Assembly: GCA_035606355.1 (NCBI GenBank)
Contig: DATNFO010000005.1
Coordinates: 67,903 to 131,902, forward strand
Direction of reading: 5' to 3'
DNA from: Sulfopaludibacter sp035606355
Lineage (GTDB): Bacteria > Acidobacteriota > Terriglobia > Bryobacterales > Bryobacteraceae
DNA length: 64,000 nt
Every line of letters starts with the position of its first letter. Within the stretch, counting starts at the first letter, position 1. Below are positions 52,464 to 62,300 of the stretch, piece by piece. Made by a program: the position numbers and the translations under genes. Below the pieces are notes generated by a model that had not been told where the DNA came from, made no database searches, and saw only the letters and a list, made by a program, of their open reading frames with translations.

Positions 52464-53546
52464 ATGACTTTTCTTCGAGTGCTGTTTGCAGCGGCTGCGT
52501 TGGCCGCCGGCGCGCCAGCGCAGCCCGGCCTGTCGGCGAAAGTGGACCGGATCGTAGCCGGTGCAATGAAACGGCAGCAGATTCCGGCTATGACGGTGAC
52601 GATTGGGATAAAGGGCCGGATCGTCTACAAAAAGGCAGCCGGTACCGCCGATCTCGAGAACTCGGTACCCGCTACCAAGGTGACGCTGATCCGCACGGGA
52701 TCGCTCGCGAAGCCGATCACCGCAGCGGCGACCATGACGCTGGTGGACGCGGGGCGGCTCGATCTGGATGCGCCGGTGCAGAAATACTGCGCGGCTTTTC
52801 CGCAAAAGCAATGGCCGGTGACCACCCGCGAGTTGCTGAGCCACACCGCCGGGGTGCGGCATTATCGTGGCGACGAGGAGATCTCGAACACCCGCCATTA
52901 CAAAACGATGGCGGACGGGTTCGCGATCTTCGGCGCCGATCCTCTGCTGTTCGAGCCGGGCACCGCATATTCGTACACCACGTTCGGATACACGGTGGTT
53001 GGCTGCGTTGTGGAGGGTGCGTCGGGGGAGAAGTTCGCAGATTACGTGGCGGAGCACGTGCTGAGGCCGGCGGGGATGACGCACACGTTCGTTGACGATG
53101 TGTACGAGATTGTGCCGCACCGCGCGCGCGGCTACCGGAAGATCAACGGACAGATACAGAACGCCGATCTGATGGACAGCAGCTACAAGATCCCGGGCGG
53201 CGGATACGTGACAACTGCGGAGGACCTGGTGCGCTTCGGAGAGGCGCTGATGGAGGGCAAGATCGTAAGACCGGCTACGCTGGCGGCGATGTGGACTCCG
53301 ATGCCGCTGAAGGGCGGGAAGACGTCGAAGTACGGGTTGGGATTCGGCGTAATGACGATCGATGGCGCGCAATATGTAGCGCACACGGGCGACCAGCAGG
53401 GGACGAGCACCGCGATAGCGATCCTGCCGGCCAGGCGGTTTGTAGTGGCAGCGATGGCGAATATGGACGGGGTGGATCCGGGCGAGGTCGTAAGGGGCGT
53501 GCTGGACATTTACGATCTGCCGTACCCCAGTCGGGGGACGAAGTAG
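52464..53546 (+). CDS. Serine hydrolase, beta-lactamase/LACTB type
   Basis: 360 residues with a signal peptide (MTFLRVLFAAAALAAGAPAQ). S-x-x-K is Ser80/Lys83 (TGSLAKPIT). YTTFGY (171-176) stands where class C enzymes have Y-x-N, as in LACTB-like proteins (YSTFGY). HTG (307-309) replaces KTG. Likely a peptidase or esterase and not a lactamase. TACGAT (52447-52452) lies 11 nt before the ATG. Confidence 0.85.
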   Translation: MTFLRVLFAAAALAAGAPAQPGLSAKVDRIVAGAMKRQQIPAMTVTIGIKGRIVYKKAAGTADLENSVPATKVTLIRTGSLAKPITAAATMTLVDAGRLDLDAPVQKYCAAFPQKQWPVTTRELLSHTAGVRHYRGDEEISNTRHYKTMADGFAIFGADPLLFEPGTAYSYTTFGYTVVGCVVEGASGEKFADYVAEHVLRPAGMTHTFVDDVYEIVPHRARGYRKINGQIQNADLMDSSYKIPGGGYVTTAEDLVRFGEALMEGKIVRPATLAAMWTPMPLKGGKTSKYGLGFGVMTIDGAQYVAHTGDQQGTSTAIAILPARRFVVAAMANMDGVDPGEVVRGVLDIYDLPYPSRGTK

Positions 53547-53815
53547 CGTCCCATTTCAAGCGCTTGAGGCCCATGGTGATTCTCAGCCGCTTACGGAAGA
53601 ACCACCCGGCTTGATGGAAAAGCTTTTCGGATCGGCCGCCGCTCGCCGAAGAGCATACGATTCTCGCCGTGCTGATCGCATACGCGAGGCTGTAGCGAGT
53701 ACGGCAGACCGCAGTGATCGCGGTCCGCGCCGTCCAGGGTTAGCCCGCGCTGTGGATAGCAGGCTAAGCCGGGAACGGTGCGGGGTAGTGAGTTGCTTCG
53801 AGCAACTCAGGCCTT
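53547..53815. other. Non-coding gap, no recognised gene
   Basis: The stretch between two convergent genes holds open frames of low protein character. A short piece reads PPLAEEHTILAVLIAYARL in one frame and then stops, which could be a gene relic, but I cannot name it. Confidence 0.4.
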
Positions 53816-54277
53816 CTACATGCTTCGTCCTGGATATATCCTCCGTGCGACTTTGGTGAGGACGGCAAAAGGGTCCACACAGATCGCCCGAATTTCGTTC
53901 CAGTTGTCAGAGATCACGAAGAACCAGGTACTCGGACCTTTAGCGCCACTCAGCGTGAAGGTGCCGGTGCAATCAGGATTCACGGTGAATGTGCCCGTAT
54001 TGTTTGCTTGCGCTACCGTGCCGTTGGAGTTTGTCATTCCAACGTTCGTAGTAACGCCCGCCCCGAAGGTTTGCATGCTGACCTGGGCGAACGCCGGCCC
54101 AACCGGGTCGGGCGCCGCGACAGAGTATCCGGTGGTTGTGACTGCAAATGTGCCAATGAGGGACGCGTTAGAGCATCCTTTGTCGTCGGCCTTCGCGGTG
54201 GGTGCTACGCTCAGCGCGAGTACCGTGACTGCCGCGATTGCGAAACTCTTTGCGATGGTGCTGTGTGTCATAATCAT
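53816..54277 (-). CDS. Small secreted protein under a putative ECF promoter
   Basis: 153 residues with a signal peptide (SFAIAAVTVLALSVAPTAKA). The mature part repeats short strand-rich units (LIGTFAVTTTGYSV, NTGTFTVNPDCTGTFTLSG), a pattern I have seen in acidobacterial secreted proteins with a G-x-Y/F core, with two cysteines (CSNAS and PDCTG). Function unknown. A 33-bp element matching the one before the sigma-factor gene lies 86 nt upstream, suggesting it is a target of that sigma factor. Confidence 0.7.
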   Translation of the reverse strand: MIMTHSTIAKSFAIAAVTVLALSVAPTAKADDKGCSNASLIGTFAVTTTGYSVAAPDPVGPAFAQVSMQTFGAGVTTNVGMTNSNGTVAQANNTGTFTVNPDCTGTFTLSGAKGPSTWFFVISDNWNEIRAICVDPFAVLTKVARRIYPGRSM

Positions 54278-54362
54278 CTCCTCTACGTTTCATGAGTTGC
54301 CTCCCATTTCGGGAGGGTCGGGTCTTCCATCAGGCGCCCGGAACCGAATCCGTCTCGCCTAC

Positions 54363-54395
54363 CACGAATAAGGAATCGCGGCGCTGAAGGTTACA
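54363..54395 (-). promoter_or_regulatory. Putative ECF-type promoter of the small secreted protein
   Basis: Minus-strand TGTAACCTT, 13 nt ending in CGATT, then CCTTATTCGTG. Nearly identical in sequence and exactly in spacing to 57582-57614 in front of the ECF-like sigma gene. Confidence 0.65.
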
Positions 54396-54465
54396 GCGTC
54401 TGCGCGAAAGCGATAAAACCCTCCGGGACGAGAAGGCGTACAATAGCCCCACGCCTCTGGTTCAA

Positions 54466-57400
54466 ATGCCAAACTGCCCTCAGTGCGGTGAGCAATTGGG
54501 TTCCGGTGATCCCGCCGGACTTTGCCCCCAGTGTCTAATCCTGGGCGCGTTCGAGAGTTCGCTTAGAGCTGACGAATCCGGAACCCGCACCATCGATACA
54601 GCGGAAGTCGCTGCTGGTGATAACGACTTCGGCCGATATCGTGTCCTTCGACCTCTAGGCGAAGGGGGCATGGGCACCGTTTATCTCGCCGAGCAGAGCG
54701 AACCCCTTCGCCGGCGCGTGGCTCTTAAGGTTGTGAAGGTCGGCATGGATACCGCCCAGGTGCTGGCTCGCTTCCATAACGAGCGGCAGGCGCTGGCAAT
54801 GATGGATCACCCGAACATCGCCCAAATCTTCGATGCCGGCGCAACCGCCAAAGGGCGCCCCTACTTCGTGATGGAGTACATCGAAGGCGCACCGATTACC
54901 CGGTATTGCGATCACGAACGGATGGCCACGAGGCAGCGGCTCGCGCTATTCCTCGTGGTCTGCCGCGCAGTGCAACATGCCCATCAAAAGGGTGTGATCC
55001 ACCGTGACCTGAAGCCTTCGAATGTGCTTGTGACCGAGCAGGACGGCGCACCGGTTCCCAAGGTAATCGACTTCGGCATCGCCAAAGCCACCGGCAAATG
55101 GGCAGTAGACAGTACGCTGCTCACGCAGTTTGGCCAGATCGTCGGAACACCGGAGTACGCCAGCCCCGAGCAGGCCGACGCGATGACGGGCGACATCAAC
55201 GAGGCCACCGATGTCTATTCTCTCGGCGTGCTCTTGTACGAGTTGCTGATCGGAGCTGTGCCGTTCGACACGGCCACGCTGCGCAACGCCGGTTTAGCGG
55301 AAATGCTGCGAATGATTCGCGAGGATGAAGCGCCCTCGCTGCCGCGAAAGCTGACCTCCATGGGCGCGGCAGCGAGCGACATTGCCGCGCGCCGCCAGAC
55401 CGACCCCGCTTCGCTGCGCCGCCTGGTGGACGGCGACTTGAACTCGATCACCATGAAGGCCCTGGAGAAGACGCGAGAGCGGCGCTATGCGTCGGTGGCA
55501 GACGTCGCAGCGGATATCCAGAGGCAGATGGAAGACCGGCCCGTGCTGGCCTCGCCGCCGAGCCGGCTATACCGCGGGCGCAAGTTTCTCCGCCGGCACC
55601 GGTTGGCCGCCGTCGCCACTGCCGCGGGAGTCCTGGTTCTCGCTTTGAGCGGAGTGACGGCCTGGGCGCTTTCGCATTCCGCGTCGAGACCAAAGCTGAC
55701 CGAGAAGGACACTATCGTTCTCGCGGATTTCGAGAATAAGACGGGTGAAGAGGTCTTTGACGACACGTTGCGCCAGGGGCTAGCGGTAGAACTCCAGCAG
55801 TCGCCGTTCCTCAGTCTGATTGGGGACCAGCAGGTCCAGAAAACGCTGGCTCTGATGGGGCAGCCGAAGGACGCGCGGCTTACTCCTGATGTCGCGCGGG
55901 AAATCTGTGAGCGAACCGGGAGCTCCGCGATTCTTTCGGGTTCGATCAGCAGCCTTGGAAGCCAGTATGTGCTGGGTTTGCAGGCGAAGACTTGCAATAC
56001 CGGCAATATCCTGGACCAGGAGCAGGCACACGCGGCCAGGCGAGAAGATGTGCTTGATGCTTTGAGCCGGATTTCCCGGAACTTCCGAACCCGGGTGGGC
56101 GAATCGCTCGCCACGGTCGAACAGCATTCAAAGCCTCTGTGGGAGGCAACCACACCGTCATTAGAAGCGCTCAAGGTCTACACTGCCGGACACAGGGCCG
56201 CCCTTGCCGCCGGGTCAGCGATGACCACGGGTTACTTACGCCGCGCTGTCGAAATCGATCCACAATTCGCGATGGCCTGGGCGAATTTGGGGCTCGAGTA
56301 CAGCTCTACGGGAGAGTCGGCGTTGGCCACCGAGCCCACAAGAAAAGCCTGGCAACTGCGGGATCGAGTGAGCGACTGGGAGAGGTATTTTATCGAGGTT
56401 CTTTACCACCGTCAGGTAACGGGGGATCTGGAAAAGGCTTACCAAACCCTCGAGTTGTGGTACCAGACCTATCCTCGCGGCGGGGACCGCGAACCGCCGA
56501 ATCCCCAGGAGTTGTTAGCCGGCCTTTCTACTCGCGGAACCGGACGGTTTGACAGAGCGATCGAGATGGCGCAAAAAACCATCGCGGGCCATCCGGACAC
56601 CCTCATAGGATATGGCAGTCTTGCGTACAGCTACACCTTCCTGGACCGCTTCCCCGAAGCCGAGAGCATTCTTCAACAAGCCTCCGGACACAAGTGGGGA
56701 GGGAACCCGAATCTTCTGGTGTTCCGTTACAAGATCGCGGTGTTAAAAGGCGATCAGGACCAGATGGACCGGGCACTGGCAATGGCCAGGGGCAAGCGCG
56801 GGGCCGAACACTGGATGGCTCATGAGCAGGCTCTGGCGCTAGCTCGTTCCGGCCGGCTACAGGACGCCCGTAGGTCATCGAACCGCGCCGTCGATCTTGC
56901 CCTGCAAGAGGAAGCACCCGAGGAGGCAGCGAATTACCAGGCCGCACGAGCCGTGTGGGAATCCATTACAGGAAATCGGGTCGAAGCAAGAAAGAGCGCA
57001 AACGCGGCACTCGCGCTTTCAAACGGTCGGGAGGTCGGATACGCCGCTGGCCTTGCGCTGGCTTTTTCCGGTGACACTTCCCGATCAGAAGCGCTCGCGG
57101 GCAAGTTAGAAGAAGGCTTCGCGGAAGACACTTTTGTTAAATTCACGTATGTGCCGGTTCTCCGTGCGTGCGCCGCACTGGAGCGGAACAAGCCCGCAGA
57201 CAGCGTGGAGCGGTTGAAGATCGCGCTTCGGTATGAAATTGCGGCGAATGGCTTGAACTTCGCTCATCATTATCTCGGCGGTTTGCAGTCGGCATATGTG
57301 CGCGGCGAGGCGTTTATGGCCGCGCGCCGGTATGCGGAAGCCGCTGTCGAGTTTCAGAAGATTCTCGATCATCGAGGGATCGTGGGGCTGGACCCGATTG

Positions 57401-57558
57401 GCGCACTGGTGCACGTGCAACTCGGCAGAGTGTATGCTTCGTCGGGTGACAAGGCCAAGGCGAAAGCTGCCTATGAAACCTTCTTCGCACTTTGGAAAGA
57501 TGCGGACCCCGGCATCCCGATCCTGAAGAATGCTAAGACAGAGTACGCACGCCTGTAA
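54466..57558 (+). CDS. Serine/threonine protein kinase with zinc ribbon and TPR-like region
   Basis: 1030 residues. A zinc ribbon (C4, C7, C20, C23) opens the protein. The kinase domain has GEGGMG (65-70), Lys88 in VALK, HRDLKPSN (179-186), DFG (202-204) and GTPEYASPEQ. A transmembrane helix (about 379-402) splits it from the C-terminal part, which starts like a CsgG/TolB-N domain (TIVLADFENKTGEEVFDD) and continues as helical TPR-like repeats. The kinase is cytoplasmic and the repeats are outside. It stands between the ECF-regulated secreted gene and the sigma gene, so the three may form one signalling unit. Confidence 0.9.
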   Translation: MPNCPQCGEQLGSGDPAGLCPQCLILGAFESSLRADESGTRTIDTAEVAAGDNDFGRYRVLRPLGEGGMGTVYLAEQSEPLRRRVALKVVKVGMDTAQVLARFHNERQALAMMDHPNIAQIFDAGATAKGRPYFVMEYIEGAPITRYCDHERMATRQRLALFLVVCRAVQHAHQKGVIHRDLKPSNVLVTEQDGAPVPKVIDFGIAKATGKWAVDSTLLTQFGQIVGTPEYASPEQADAMTGDINEATDVYSLGVLLYELLIGAVPFDTATLRNAGLAEMLRMIREDEAPSLPRKLTSMGAAASDIAARRQTDPASLRRLVDGDLNSITMKALEKTRERRYASVADVAADIQRQMEDRPVLASPPSRLYRGRKFLRRHRLAAVATAAGVLVLALSGVTAWALSHSASRPKLTEKDTIVLADFENKTGEEVFDDTLRQGLAVELQQSPFLSLIGDQQVQKTLALMGQPKDARLTPDVAREICERTGSSAILSGSISSLGSQYVLGLQAKTCNTGNILDQEQAHAARREDVLDALSRISRNFRTRVGESLATVEQHSKPLWEATTPSLEALKVYTAGHRAALAAGSAMTTGYLRRAVEIDPQFAMAWANLGLEYSSTGESALATEPTRKAWQLRDRVSDWERYFIEVLYHRQVTGDLEKAYQTLELWYQTYPRGGDREPPNPQELLAGLSTRGTGRFDRAIEMAQKTIAGHPDTLIGYGSLAYSYTFLDRFPEAESILQQASGHKWGGNPNLLVFRYKIAVLKGDQDQMDRALAMARGKRGAEHWMAHEQALALARSGRLQDARRSSNRAVDLALQEEAPEEAANYQAARAVWESITGNRVEARKSANAALALSNGREVGYAAGLALAFSGDTSRSEALAGKLEEGFAEDTFVKFTYVPVLRACAALERNKPADSVERLKIALRYEIAANGLNFAHHYLGGLQSAYVRGEAFMAARRYAEAAVEFQKILDHRGIVGLDPIGALVHVQLGRVYASSGDKAKAKAAYETFFALWKDADPGIPILKNAKTEYARL

Positions 57559-57581
57559 GACGCAAGCGTGGTAAATGCGCT

Positions 57582-57614
57582 TGTAACCTTTCGGCTCCCG
57601 ATTCCTTATACGTG
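57582..57614 (+). promoter_or_regulatory. Putative autoregulated ECF promoter
   Basis: TGTAACCTT, 13 nt ending in CGATT, then CCTTATACGTG, 28 nt before the sigma gene start. Matches the element at 54363-54395 (minus strand) in both boxes and spacing. Confidence 0.7.
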
Positions 57615-57642
57615 TTGGGGAGCGCCGTAAGGAGTTGACGTC

Positions 57643-58407
57643 ATGACGCACGAGCCGGAAAACACCGCAGGCCGGAACACTTTCTATACGCTGGCGGGAT
57701 CATCTGATTTCCCGACCACGCGTTGGACGCTGGTGGTCGCTGCCGCCGACCCGCACCGGAAAGAGGCCCGCTCGGCTTTAGCTTCCCTGTGCGAGAGCTA
57801 CTGGTATCCGTTGTACGCGTATGTTCGTCGCCGCGGCCATTTTCCCGACCAGGCGCAGGACCTGACGCAGGAGTTTTTCATGCGCGTGTTGCAAGGTCGA
57901 TACCTTGATCGTGCCGACCCGGAGAAGGGACGGTTCCGGGCTTTTATTCTGACGTCGTTGAAGTTCTTTCTGGCCGACCAAGGCGATCGCGAGCGTGCGG
58001 AGAAACGTGGCGGCGGGGCAATCCTGCCGCTTGAGTTCTCGTCCGGCGAGGAACGCTACCAACGCGAGCCCGCGCACGATGAAACGCCCGAACGGATCTT
58101 CGAACGGCGGTGGGCGCTGGCGGTGCTCGATCGAGTCGTCGAGAGATTACGGAACGAATGCGTGCAGCACGGCAACCGGGAGCATTTCGATCGGTTGAAG
58201 GTCTTCCTTCTTGGGCAGTCCGACGCGCCGTATACCGTGCTGGCTCGTGAAATGAACACGTCGGAAGGGGCCCTCAAAGTAGCGATTCACAGGCTACGCA
58301 AGCGATATCGCGACCTCTTTCGCCAGGAGATCGCGGATACCGTGGCCGATCCGGCGGAAGTAGAGTCCGAAATCCGGCACCTGGCAGCCGTTCTCACAAG
58401 GAAGTAG
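57643..58407 (+). CDS. ECF-like RNA polymerase sigma factor
   Basis: 254 residues, long for an ECF. Region 2 is seen around residues 25-110 (FPTTRWTLV...SYWYPLYAYVRRRGHFPDQAQDLTQEFFMRVL and GRFRAFILTSLKFFLADQ), region 4 around 180-230 (YTVLAREMNTSEGALKVAIHRLRKRYRDLF). It resembles the long sigma-70-ECF type found beside Ser/Thr kinases in Planctomycetes and Acidobacteria. It lies 84 nt after the kinase gene with its own promoter-like element and a GGAG ribosome site. No anti-sigma gene is adjacent; the kinase may control it. Confidence 0.88.
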   Translation: MTHEPENTAGRNTFYTLAGSSDFPTTRWTLVVAAADPHRKEARSALASLCESYWYPLYAYVRRRGHFPDQAQDLTQEFFMRVLQGRYLDRADPEKGRFRAFILTSLKFFLADQGDRERAEKRGGGAILPLEFSSGEERYQREPAHDETPERIFERRWALAVLDRVVERLRNECVQHGNREHFDRLKVFLLGQSDAPYTVLAREMNTSEGALKVAIHRLRKRYRDLFRQEIADTVADPAEVESEIRHLAAVLTRK

Positions 58408-58502
58408 TTGGCCGGTATAGGCTTAGCCAAGCCGGTTGTGGGGCAGTGTCGCTCATCCGGAAGAGCGGTTCACGAGACGCTTACACTATACTGAGAGGCA
58501 TT

Positions 58503-59312
58503 ATGAAGTACCGCAGAGCTGCCGTCTGCCTGAGCGCCGTCTTTGGCCTCGCCCTCGCCCTGGCGCAAACCGCGCCCCACAAGATCCCCGACGATCTCCG
58601 CTTTGAAGTCGCCTCCGTGCATCCCGCGCAGCCCAATCAACCAAACTCCGCCATTCGACCCGCGCCCGGCGGTCAGCGCTATCTCGCCAACAACGCGCCC
58701 GTCACCATGATGATCATGGTGGCCTACCGCATCAAGCCGGAGCAAGTGATCGGCGCGCCCGATTGGGTCAATAACGATCGCTGGGACATGGACGCGAAAG
58801 CTGAAAAAGCCTCCGACCCCGACGAGCTTCACGTGATGTTGAAAAACATGCTCGTTGACCGCTGCGGCCTGAAGTTTCACCTCGAAACGAAGGAGATGCC
58901 GATCTACGCGCTCACCGTCGATAAGGGCACGCCGAAGATGACGCCGCATGCGGCGGAGAGCGCCGGCGTTCCATGGATCGATCAGACCCTCGTCAAACCG
59001 CCCCTTCAGGTGCGCTTGCACGCCACCGCCGTGGACATGCCGTACTTTGCCTTCCAACTGGCCACGCGTCTCGACAAGCCCGTCACGGACATGACCAACA
59101 TCAAGGGCGACTACGATTTCGATCTCACCTTCACGCGAGAGTTGCCGCCGAACCTTCCCGCCGATGCGCTCCTCAATGGCCAGCCCATCGACACCTCCGG
59201 ACCGAGCCTCTTCGAAGCGCTGAAGCAACAGTTGGGCCTCAAGCTGGAAGCGCGCAAGGGACCGGCGACCGTCTTCGTCATCGATTCCATTCACAAGCCG
59301 ACGGAGAATTAA
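58503..59312 (+). CDS. TIGR03435-type secreted protein
   Basis: 269 residues with a signal peptide (MKYRRAAVCLSAVFGLALALAQ). It shows FEVASVHPAQP, VTMMIMVAYRIKPEQVIGAP, the middle FHLETKEMPIYALTV and the ending SLFEALKQQLGLKLEARKGP...VFVIDSIHKPTEN. The family is frequent in Solibacter-type genomes, function unknown. It is the intact paralogue of the pseudogene at 17721-18461. TATACT (58487-58492) is 10 nt upstream. Confidence 0.85.
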   Translation: MKYRRAAVCLSAVFGLALALAQTAPHKIPDDLRFEVASVHPAQPNQPNSAIRPAPGGQRYLANNAPVTMMIMVAYRIKPEQVIGAPDWVNNDRWDMDAKAEKASDPDELHVMLKNMLVDRCGLKFHLETKEMPIYALTVDKGTPKMTPHAAESAGVPWIDQTLVKPPLQVRLHATAVDMPYFAFQLATRLDKPVTDMTNIKGDYDFDLTFTRELPPNLPADALLNGQPIDTSGPSLFEALKQQLGLKLEARKGPATVFVIDSIHKPTEN

Positions 59313-59333
59313 GCGTGTCCGCCGCAATTCGTC

Positions 59334-59370
59334 CAGTAGCGACCGGTCTCCAGACCGGTTGCAGGCGAGT
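59334..59370 (+). repeat. Dispersed palindromic repeat
   Basis: GTAGCGACCGGTCTCCAGACCGGTTGCAGGCGAG, about 25 nt downstream of the TIGR03435 stop. It matches the copies at 6338 and 13156 almost base for base. Confidence 0.8.
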
Positions 59371-59397
59371 GAATGCTGCGCATCGGGTCGGAGCCGC

Positions 59398-62300
59398 TCA
59401 CTTCGCCGCAGCCGTGAAGCGATACCTTCCCGAGGGCACGTCGTAAACCGCGGCGCCGCTATCCGTGCGAACGAATCGCGCTCCCTTCGGCGCTTCGGCT
59501 TTCGTGCCGGGCACCCACACCGTGGCGGTCGTGTTCGGCGGCACGGTCACATCCAGCGTCAGCTTTCCTCCTTCGCGTTTCCACGCGCTGGCAAGCGTTC
59601 CGTACATTGTTTTGTGCGACGCCTTCACGCTGGTGAGATCGCCTGCCGGATACGGATGAATGATCGCGTGATGGAAGCCCGGGTCCGCGGGATCGCTCCG
59701 AATGCCCGCCAGGTATTCGTACATCCACACCGCCAGGTCGCCAATCTGCATCACGTGATTCCCGGAGTTCATCGACGGGTCCGCGGTGTCGCCGTTCCAG
59801 AGTTCCCAAACCGTGGTAGCTCCGCGCTCCGCCATGTACCCCCAACCGGGATAGGTCTTCTGCGTGGCGATGCTGTAGGCGAGCGACGCCTGCCCGTTGT
59901 CCGTCAGCGTGCGCATCAGCCACTGCGCCCCGACCAGTCCCGTGCCCACGTGATTCCTGCTCACCACTTCGATGTTGCGCACCAGCGCCGCCAGCACCGC
60001 CGCCCGATTCTGTTCCGGAGCCATGCCGAAGTACAACGGCAGGATGCTCGTGGTCTGCGTGCCGTTGTCGTAAACGCCCTCGAGCGATTTCCAATACTTC
60101 AACTGAAACGCGTTGTTGATCGCCGACGCCTCGCGTTCCAACTCCGCCGCGTCCGTCTCCTTATCGAGAATTCGCGCGTACCGCGCCACCGTGCGCAGCA
60201 GTTGATAGAAGTACGCGCTGCCGATGAACTCCCCGCTGGTCACGCGCGCCGGGTCTTTCGAGTGAATCAGCAGCGGATCCTCCGGCGGCACGCACCAGTC
60301 CGCATACGTGTCCTTCGGCATCAGGCCGTTCGCCACGAACGTGCGCTCGTGGTCCAGCCACTTCCGCATCGCCGGATATTCGCGCTCCAGCACGCGGCGG
60401 TCGCCGTACTGATCGTAGAGCATGCCGGGCAGGAAGACGAAGGTGCTCGGCCAACTCAGGTCGTCATTGTACAGCCGCCAATAGTTGGGGCTGACATCTG
60501 AAATACTGCCGTCAGCGCGCTGTCCGTCGGCGATGTCGGTTTCGAACTTCGAGTAGAACGCCGCCACGTCGAACATGTAGCTCTCGCTGCGGCTCACCTG
60601 CGACCGGTCGCCCAGCCAGCCCTGCCTCTCATCGCGCTGCGGACAATCCGTCGGAATACTCCGATAATTTCCGCGAATGCCCCAGAACATGTTGTGATGG
60701 ATCTGATTCAGCAGCGGATTGGAGCTGGTGAAGTCCACCGTCTGCTCCATGTCGTCGTGGACCACGCGCCCTTCCAGCGTCGCGATCGCCGGAGTGCCGG
60801 GATACCCGCTGAGCTCCACGAAACGAAAGCCGTGATACGTAAAGCGCGGCTCCCACGTTTCAGGCCCGCCGCCCGCCAGTGTGTACAGGTCCGTGGCCCG
60901 CGCCGTCCGCAGGTTGTCCACATATAGCGACCCATCGGGCTGCAGCGTTTCCGCGTGACGCAGTTGCACCGTCGCGCCGCGCGGTCCCTCGACGTGCAAA
61001 CGGCACCAGCCGACCATATTCTGGCCCATATCGAAAATCCACACGCCAGGGCGGAGCTGCTTCACGCCGACGGGCCTGATCGTCTCGGTAACGCGAAGCG
61101 GCTCGGCCATCTGCGACGCCAGCATACCCAGCGGCGCGGCGACAAGCTGCACCGGCTCCCATGAGGCGTCGTCGAAACCCCCGCGATCCCACCCGGCCGG
61201 AGTCATCCTGGCGTCGAACTCCTCGCCGTCGTATTCGTTGTTCGCGCGGATCGGTCCGGCGGTGGTGAGCTTCCACGAATCGTCGCTCACGATGGATGCG
61301 CGCGTACCGTCGTCGTACTCGATGTTGAGTTGCAGGATGGCTTTCGGAAACGCAAAATTGCGCGTGTTGCTTTGGATGCGCGGCGCGTAATATCGCCCGT
61401 TGCCCAGCATCAGGCCGATGGCGTTGCGTCCCGCGGCAAGCCGGCTGGTAACATCGAACGTCTCGTACAGGACGCGCTTATCATAGTCCGTGAGGCCCGG
61501 CGAAAGCACGTGGTCGCCCACCTTCGCGCCATTCAGATAAAGCTCGGAAAGCCCGAGCCCGGCGTAATACACAGTCGCGCGCCGAACTTCTTTCGCGACG
61601 CTGAACTCCTTGCGGAGCATGCGCGCCGGCAGACGATGCTCGCCCGTGCTTCCGGCGGCGTTCCACGGCGCGATGCCGTAAGCGCCCAGTTCAGTCGCGG
61701 GCTGCCACGCCGTATCCAGATACCCGGCGCTCTGCCATCCTTCTTCCACCTTGCTCGCGACGCGAAATTGATTGGAGCTCGCGATGACGAGCGGATCGCC
61801 CGAGGTGAATTCGATCCGTATGACGGCGATCGCGCCTGCCGGACGTCCGGCCGTAGCATGCGGCGCGTCGATCGCCAGGAGATTGGCGCCGGAATGCACC
61901 AGCGCGGAAATATCGGTGACGAACGGCAAAGCAGCGCCCGATCTCTTCGCAGCGAGTCTGCCGTTGATGTAGATGTCCGCGTTCCCGTCCGACCCCGCGA
62001 TGCAGGTTGCGCGCGCGATGGTGCGTCCGGCGGGAATCTCAAACGGCTCGCGGAAGAAACGGTCGCCGGCGGGCGCCCCGGCCTGGGCGTTGGGCGCGTC
62101 CCAAATCCAGCGCGCGTCGCGCAGCGCAACGTAAGGGCTGCCCGCGTCCACGAAGTCTGCGCGTTCGTCGCGGCCAATCCATTTCCCCGTCCAGTCGGCA
62201 GCGTTCATCAGACCCATGCTCCACTGAGCGGGCGCGCTCCAATCGGTGGAATGTCCGTCCTGGTCCCACACCTGGACCTTCCAATAAACGGCCGCCCCGG

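Noticed and set aside
52464..53546. Class C beta-lactamase
   Set aside because: Y-x-N is replaced by a LACTB-like YTTFGY and KTG by HTG; drug hydrolysis is unlikely.
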